5,410 nucleotides of DNA from Spirochaetaceae bacterium (GTDB lineage Bacteria > Spirochaetota > Spirochaetia > B11-G9). Shown here piece after piece: positions 5,281-5,410 of this stretch. Position numbers and translations under genes: made by a program. The notes under the pieces were generated by a model. That model saw only the letters and a program-made list of their open reading frames with translations. It had not been told where the DNA came from and did not search any database. The number at the start of each line of letters is the position of its first letter. Position 1 is the first letter of the stretch. The stretch is taken from contig DAOVSY010000218.1 of the NCBI GenBank assembly GCA_030633365.1, positions 1 to 5,410 on the forward strand. Direction: 5' to 3'.

Positions 5281-5410
5281 AAAGAACTATTCCTTCTTCA
5301 GATGCCGTATTATATATCATATTCCTATTGGATTTATTCTTTTCCCATCTCTTCGTATCTACTGCTATCAAATCTACCGGCACAGGTATTTTATTTTCAT
5401 AAAAAGCACG
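5273..5410 (-). CDS. C-terminal end of an MNT-type nucleotidyltransferase (5' part outside window)
   Basis: Last 45 codons plus TGA of a frame open to the right edge. The tail reads PVPVDLIAVD around the family's third beta strand, where the VDLI pattern supplies a conserved Asp in DNA polymerase beta-like minimal nucleotidyltransferases. It ends ASEEGIVLYG, matching the usual 'A..EG.VLY' tail of MntA-like proteins. The GSxxxG and DxD motifs lie outside the window, so activity cannot be judged. Overlap of 8 nt with the HEPN gene identifies it as the partner. MNT partners in related pairs may AMPylate or otherwise neutralise the HEPN protein; whether that applies to a HEPN without RX4HXY is unknown. 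Confidence 0.75.
   Translation of the reverse strand, partial: RAFYENKIPVPVDLIAVDTKRWEKNKSNRNMIYNTASEEGIVLYG

Overview
The window is AT-rich (about one third G+C by eye). It carries bacterial-type Shine-Dalgarno sites in front of most genes, a sigma70-like promoter and an ArfB-type ribosome-rescue factor. This points to a bacterium with low G+C DNA. The SUF operon headed by an Rrf2 regulator and a SufT-like gene fits an anaerobic or redox-sensitive lifestyle, but the sequence does not fix the phylum.

Left block, minus strand (1478 down to 1): an iron-sulfur cluster assembly operon. It reads Rrf2/IscR-like regulator, SufT-type MIP18-fold assembly factor, then the SufC ATPase, which runs off the left edge only a few residues before its expected end. 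The next genes, probably sufB and sufD, would lie outside the window. The regulator has an IscR-like Cys/Cys/Cys/His set. A perfect 8-bp inverted repeat (1495-1517) sits just upstream of its start and beside a TTGACA hexamer. The likely circuit is autoregulation by cluster status.

Centre, plus strand (1628-3725): a flavodoxin-fold NAD(P)H:quinone oxidoreductase-like gene is divergent from the suf operon across a 150-bp spacer. That spacer holds the operator and a short G+C-rich patch able to form alternative hairpins. After it, a clear promoter (ATGACA, 17 nt, TATAAT) drives a Gfo/Idh/MocA oxidoreductase of the dihydrodiol-dehydrogenase type. An ArfB-like stalled-ribosome hydrolase follows with its start region abutting the end of the oxidoreductase, so the two are probably co-transcribed.

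Right block, minus strand (5410 down to 3743): the last 45 codons of an MNT-type nucleotidyltransferase overlap by 8 nt a HEPN-domain protein, a typical MNT/HEPN pair. Downstream come a class I SAM-dependent methyltransferase of unknown substrate and a small cupin that has lost most metal ligands. The MNT/HEPN pair is the only defence or toxin-antitoxin-like element. The HEPN protein lacks the RX4-6H RNase motif, so calling it a toxin would be unsafe. I see no rRNA, tRNA, CRISPR array or transposase, and no gene-free stretch longer than about 150 bp. The most interesting points are the operator/regulator pair, the structured leader at 1578-1622, and the MNT-HEPN-methyltransferase-cupin array. 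None of these proves a wholly new system.
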